DNA from: Notospermus geniculatus
Taxonomy: Eukaryota; Nemertea; Pilidiophora; Heteronemertea; Lineidae
Direction: 5' to 3'
NCBI GenBank assembly: GCA_002633025.1
Contig: NMRB01000360.1
Span: 141,955 to 205,954 of the forward strand
Length of the DNA stretch: 64,000 bases
Positions 58,601-64,000 of this stretch are shown piece after piece (position 1 is the first letter of the stretch; the number at the start of each line of letters is the position of its first letter). Position numbers and translations under genes: made by a program. Under the pieces are notes generated by a model, which was given only the letters and a program-made list of their open reading frames with translations, was not told the origin of the DNA and did no database searches.

Positions 58601-61600
58601 TTAAGAATGAAATGGCCAGGGCCATTGTGCTCACCTCTGTGGCAGAGTATGAAGTGTGAGTAGCCTGGTGATACACTGAATGGTGAAGGATTAGTGCAGA
58701 AACATCGTAACATTTACTACCAATGAGATGTGGCCAAAGTCAAATTTTCAAGATGGCCGCCTGGCAGCCATGTTGAAGTCCAATCGAACCGAAATTTGGC
58801 ATATAAGTAGACGGTACCAAGACACATATTTAGGCACGGTTAAAGCATCCTAGCTCCCACTATTTATGAGGTGTGGGTCGAAGTCCATTTTTCAAGATGG
58901 CTCCCTGGCGGCCATATTTGACGTCGAATCTGACTGAAATTTACCATATATTTATATGGTACCTAGATACATATTTTGACAACGTTAAAACATCCTACCT
59001 ACTCCTATTTATAAAATGTGGGTCAAAGTCCATTTTTCAAGATGGCTTCCTGGCGGCCATATTTGATGTCCGATCGGGTTGAAATTTGGTGCATTCGTGT
59101 AGGGTGCCTAGATATATCTTCACACCAAATCACAACACTCTATGTCAAATAGCAATGAAATGTGCCACCAAACAGTGAATTTTGAACTTTGACCTCTGTG
59201 ACCTTGAAAAGTAGGTCAAATCAAAAACCCGGGATTTATGTGATGAAGTCTCATCAGAGGAACCCACCATAAAAGTTTCGTGGTTCTAGCTAACCGCGTT
59301 CAGGAGATACGGCCGAAAGAAGGTTTTCACAAAGCGCCCCCTACAGGCCAGAGTGTACAAGCAGCAGCGCTAAGTTTCGGTCCAGAGATAGTTTTTACCA
59401 TAGGGTACCTGTACACCAAATTTCAAGTTTGTAACCCAAGCGGTTTAGAAACGTGCCACCCCTGTTAACGACGACGGACGACGACGACGACGGACGACGA
59501 CGACGACGACGACGGACGACGACGGACGACGGACGACACACCATGGGAGAAGCTCACCTCACAGAGGTGAGCTAAAAATGAGAAGCCAAACCTAATGGCA
59601 CACCAGACTTCACATTGTGAAGGGAGGGATTACCTTCACTAGTGAGGGGTCCAGACGAACGATAACAATACGAATACTGGAAATACTTGTTTATTTCTGC
59701 TGACAGCCGGGGACCATGGCCCCTACAGAATGCCGGCATGGCACACCACACGCTTGCGCAAAGCGCTCATTGAGAACATGTGTCTCTACTATGGGGGTGT
59801 CCCCTTGCAATACACGGGGGCCCGGCGGAATATTCAACCGCCACAACATTATAGCATTCCTTGAGGTCCATTTCAGCAGAACTTTTAATCTTTAACCACA
59901 TTAGATATTCTGACATGGTAATTCTTACCTTGTCTTCTACAAATAGCTTTTTTGGCAGCACAGGGTCGACAGGGAAGTCTTTCAACACAAACGATGTCGT
60001 CTTGGTCGCGATTAAACCCATCGCCAAATCACAGACTGCATATAATTTCTGCATGAAAAGGGAAATCGACACTACATATGATTACAGCAAAGAAGGATAA
60101 GTCCAATGCGAAAAGCCTACATGAAGATCCATACATGTACATTCCAGTTCTTACAAAAAAGCTATACACAATTATCACAAAAGAAAATGCCTGGTCTCCA
60201 CTTACATGGTTCACTTCTTCATTATCTGGGTCCTGAGCATCCTTCATCTGTTTTATATTGTCGAGGATCTTGGCGTAGAAGTTGTAGCTGTAAGCATCGT
60301 TCTTCGTGATGAGTGGCTCAATGATGAACCAAAGACAACTGAAATAGCCAAGAGATAAGTGAGAAAACGAAGAGTTTCCAGAGGCAAGACTTACATCTAA
60401 CTGTGTTCCTCAGGTTAATCAAAACATGAAGTGATAGCCCCCCCCCCATCCCTTCTAAATCAAGGATAAACTTTACAGAGTCTGTCAGCCGTACAATCCG
60501 TAGTGAAGGATTCCTCTATCTATATCACTCCAATGTTACTTACTCCTTGAGGTTTTTCAGTACATCCACATCATCAATACTCTTGAACTCTGGGTCATGG
60601 GCAAGTAAATGTACAGTATATGGGAGGACATAATCTGGCAGGAGCGTGAACATGTGCTCTGAAATAAGAGATGGAGGCAGGTGAGCAACGAGGCCTACAA
60701 TGTGACTGCGCCTGATAAATGAGTAGCTGAGTACATTTCTTAAAGATAATATATCACGGATATTTTCGAGGGCCACGAAAATCATTGTTTATTTACATTT
60801 TGTTTGTTTATTTCTCGTTTTTCTTTGTCTTATGAGTAATTTGTTGGTGGCGTGCCCCTCTAGAAATTCTTTTGATACTGAAAATATTCAATTTGGTGGG
60901 TTGGCATGTCCCAAAAGTCCAAAATAACATAATGTAAACATCAATGTTTACAAACATTAAACGTAAACAATGAAGTCGTGATATATTATCTTTAATAACC
61001 GGGAAAATGACTTGAGTATTTTCCGACACCCCCTAACTTCAATCAGCTTTGAACCCATAAGGCATAGAAGTTCACCCTACCGTTAGCGCCAGCTTGTTTC
61101 CTAAGAAAATCTCGTCGTTTGTTTATGTTACTCTGCAGCTGGCTCTTGACCTGGGTTTGACGCTCCTTCACTGGGTCATTGGCACCCAGGCTGAAGATAC
61201 TCATGTATTCTAATCTCAGTCGTAGGCTCATCAGACCTTTGTGCAGCTTTGCGGCAAATCGCGCTCGGACATCATAAACCTCGTCCTGCAAGATAACAGA
61301 TACATGTATCAAATAAAAGGCAAGCCAACCACATTTCGTCGATGTGCTGCTCATGTACCTATGAGTGAAGCCACAATTAAGATCACCGCTCAATCACAAA
61401 TTAAACCTACAAGAAAACTTATGCACAGTAGCCGGTTTCTTTTCTGTTCGCTGTAGTGTCGTGCCCCACTGCTCCAAATTCAAGCAATCAGAAATTCTCT
61501 CTTCATAGCAGACACTGTAGAACTTACGTTAATGAGTATTGCCAGGCCTTGGAATTGTTCCAGAGTAATTAAGTCGGCATACACTGGTTCCTGGGCCAGC

Positions 61601-64000
61601 TTCAGCATACAGCAGCCTGCTTGCAGCCGTAAACGAGCCATGTCCCCCCGACTGCAAGTAGAATACAACTCAGTGAATTCACAGGGTCAAAAATCCACTG
61701 CACTGGCACGGACAAGATTCAAGCTAAAGCAAGATCACCGAACTTTTTAGAGACTACATTGTGGCGGGAATCAACAATAAGAGGAAAGTATGCTATACAT
61801 GTAGCTTGCTGCTTAAGATAACCCAACTGAATGTGTATACACTCTGCCTCCAGCTTACCCCAAAACACCAGTCTCCATGAGATCACCTTCGTGTAGTATT
61901 GTCGTGTATAACATCCTCAGTGTTGACTTCCCCGAGTTCTCCGCCATTGTGTGGCCCTTCAACCCCATCAACCAGCGTACCATTAACTTCATCGCACGCA
62001 TCTTCACCATGATTTCTTTTGGTACCTTGTCATCTGGATACCAGGACACGTTGGTGTTCTTCTGTGAAGACTGAACAAAACACTTGGTAAAGGTAGATGT
62101 CCAGATGGGAAGAAATGTGCAGAAAAAGAGAGTTGCTGGCCACATCATACGAAAGACTGGGCATACTGAAGAACTGAATGGGAAGTAAGACTATCCACCA
62201 TTCCTGAAGGTGAGAAATTGGGGCAAGTTCAGGTGACGCCTTGAGGCGAATTCCATCAATACTCATCATATTTTTACTTACTTTGGTAGGCTTGTCCCGA
62301 CTCTTCATCAGCAGATCCTTGACTATGACCTTGACTATAGTGTTCTTCATCTGAACTGAGAACTCCCCAGGACACAGCTGGGCAATGTGTCCAAGTGATA
62401 CAAGGGCAGTTTGGAAGTGCCTGGAGTCCAGGTCCAATGCCTCTTTGAGTTCATCGAATATTGCTGATAATTTTGAGTGACTGTCAGGACAGATGGAGTT
62501 GATACACAAGACTGCATGTTTTGCCTGCTCTGGAGTCCCCTTTTTAGCCAATTCTTCAAGTTCAGGACACATGTTCCTGAAAACGAAAGGGACAAACATG
62601 TTAACAGCTGAGTTTTCATCTGGCACTGTCCACCTAAAGCAGGTGTGGCAAGTGCATTGTAAAATCTGAATTCGATGTGCTGAAACTCTGGAACTTACTG
62701 ATAAACTTCCTCGTGTTCTTCTGGGATCTTCGAGCCAGTATTCTTGAAAATCTGTATCGTCAGATCCACTTGAAAAGAGAAACTCCCGCATGTTACTCAA
62801 CTACAAAGACTTATTCTGCACAACATCACTGATTCTGAATGACCATCTCAATATTTTGCTTTTAACATTTCTCAAAAAATTCTCCCAGATACAAGATTGT
62901 AAATGTATTAATTTTTGCCAGGAGACACCTTACCTATATCCTCCATTTCATTTTTAAGTAGTGGAAGAAGATGTCGGAATATTTCGTCATTATCGAAGGC
63001 GCCTGCGTAGACAGTCGACAATGTCAGCAACAGCTTCATTCCTTTGTACCCACAATCCACCACATCGTCGTCGATGTCCGCAATGCCGCTGACGGAATCG
63101 TTGACGAGTTTCATGAGTATTTTCATGGCACTAACGTCAATGTGAACTGGTGCTATCCTCTCCAGCAACACCTTGACTGTGGTGTAGAAAACGTTCTGAG
63201 GAGTTGGATGTCCCATCTTCTTTAGAATTTCCCTCTGTAAGAGAAAAGCAAAGAATGATTCGGGGTAAATGAAGACTAGAGGCTAAGCAACCATTCAGTC
63301 AGTCAGTCTCCATGTCTCTACGCCTTTGGTCAAAAGTGATATGGATGGTTAGTCCAAAGCAACATGTAGTATGAGTGTACCAAATAAGTGGCCATTTTGA
63401 ACAGAAACTTACCACACACTCTTCAGCTTTCTTGCATGTGCATTCTTGGGATACCAAAAGTCGCAAGTTTTTTCTAATGCTGGCATCATCCTTTGCAAAC
63501 TGTGCAAACTTTTTCATATTTTCATGATTTCGAGCCTGTTCTGGCAGCACCCCTGCAAACATGATTAATTTCACGTTAGAATCAACGGAGTTGTTAAAAG
63601 AATCCAAGAAACGGAACCATGTGCATTTGCGGAAGCCTTACTTACTTGTAAGCGCCATGACCTTTGCTGCCATAGACTGTTTCAGTTCAGGAGTGTCCTC
63701 CTTCTCGACCACGTCAAGGAGCTGTCGCACCAACGTCACAACGTTAAACTGACACCGTAGCATTTCATTGAAAGCTTTGACAGCATTTTCATCCAAGTTA
63801 ACGTACAGATGATACAAGGTCTTCATCCTCGCGTCTCCGTCCATCGTATACGGCACTAAACAGAGCTTGAAAATCTTCTCAATGAGGATCCTGTCCTCGA
63901 GATTGATCTGGTAATAACCGTGTATTACTTTATCACGGATCCATCCGACCCGTTTCGACTCTTCCTGATCCGATTCATCATCTGATGGCAGACACTTTTT
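55679..64000 (-). CDS. PDS5: Sister-chromatid cohesion protein PDS5 homologue, C-terminal 1270 residues
   Basis: HEAT-repeat cohesin accessory protein, nuclear, which binds the cohesin ring with WAPL and sororin-type partners. Exons in coding order: 63646 to beyond 64000, 63413-63552, 62934-63234, 62699-62768, 62282-62576, 61859-62061, 61528-61651, 61081-61285, 60544-60658, 60206-60338, 59929-60048, 58511-58567, 58197-58339, 56918-58072, 56547-56639, 56205-56333, 55833-55974 and 55679-55711. They sum to 3813 bases with every phase matched. Diagnostic family stretches include LLERIAPVHID, MVRWLMGLKG, LRLQAGCCMLKLAQEPVY, ARFAAKLHKGL, DPVKERQTQ and VHLLAHDPEF. From exon 13 on, the protein becomes a Lys/Ser/Pro-rich tail with KKEP repeats near its start, many SP sites and basic clusters, ending IQRKTRNKKR. 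By comparison with vertebrate PDS5 about 300-350 N-terminal residues lie outside the window. Confidence 0.95.
56918..58072 (-). CDS. PDS5: Large tail exon of PDS5 (basic, low complexity)
   Basis: A single 1155-base exon coding for about 385 residues, almost entirely Lys, Ser, Pro, Ala, Glu and Thr. It opens with four variants of KKEP (AKKEPAGKKEPKAKKEP...) and holds many SPK/SPAK-type sites, a plausible target of proline-directed kinases. The long open frames read here on the plus strand are antisense shadows of this biased composition. Confidence 0.9.
58616..59577. mobile_element. Interspersed repeat with TGCTCACC...GGTGAGCT ends in a PDS5 intron
   Basis: Starts near TTGTGCTCACCTCTGTGG and ends CACAGAGGTGAGCTAAAAA. 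Holds three CAAGATGG...CTGG.GGCCAT units, one GACCTCTGTGACCTTGAAAA segment and a GACGAC/GACGGACGAC run at 59470-59540. Confidence 0.8.

Noticed and set aside
59470-59540. Aspartate-rich coding repeat (GAC)n
   Set aside because: Part of an interspersed repeat family ending GGTGAGCTAAAAA, inside a PDS5 intron.
1-64000. CRISPR array, operon or bacterial mobile element
   Set aside because: All supported genes are spliced animal genes. Repeats are transposons or satellites, not spaced direct repeats with unique spacers.

Overview
This is intron-rich animal DNA, most likely from a highly polymorphic marine invertebrate. Three large spliced genes have clear animal orthologues. The DNA is studded with short foldback transposons and with palindromic words such as TACATGTA and TAGGCCTA. 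I cannot name the phylum safely; hemichordate, echinoderm, cephalochordate or lophotrochozoan would all fit. Gene models were built by hand from splice signals, phase and family knowledge. In each model the exon phases add up to a whole number of codons.

Layout. (1) 1598-17673, plus strand: a glycine-receptor-like Cys-loop chloride channel in 8 exons (448 residues predicted) with a long first intron. (2) 21389-22866, plus strand: a 3-exon gene for an unrecognised, probably all-helical protein of 349 residues ending in a CaaX prenylation box. (3) 24991-30402, minus strand: the 3' half of phosphoglucomutase-2 (PGM2). (4) After 2 kb of repeats and a gap base at 32456 the same three loci recur. 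They are the last 1.5 exons of the glycine receptor (32457-34238), a second CaaX gene (37420-40103, 341 residues) and PGM2 (43423-52391, minus strand), this time with its 5' exons. (5) 55679 to the window end, minus strand: the C-terminal 1270 residues of the cohesin regulator PDS5, in 18 exons.

The repeat of about 16 kb (16017-30402 versus 32457-48450) looks like two haplotypes laid end to end by the assembler rather than a real tandem duplication. One copy starts in mid-exon at a gap base. Neither copy alone gives a complete set of genes. Flanking coding sequence differs by about 2% with only synonymous changes in the exon I compared in full, and the copies differ by many clean insertions of foldback elements.

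Against that background the CaaX gene stands out. Its two versions share only about 70% of residues in the first exon, with several in-frame indels, yet both are intact, keep the same splice sites and keep the C-terminal prenylation box. This pattern, a hyperdivergent intact gene between nearly identical neighbours, is the best candidate here for undescribed biology. The second is a set of insertion-polymorphic foldback elements that share a terminal motif near GGGNCCRTRTTC but have different stems.
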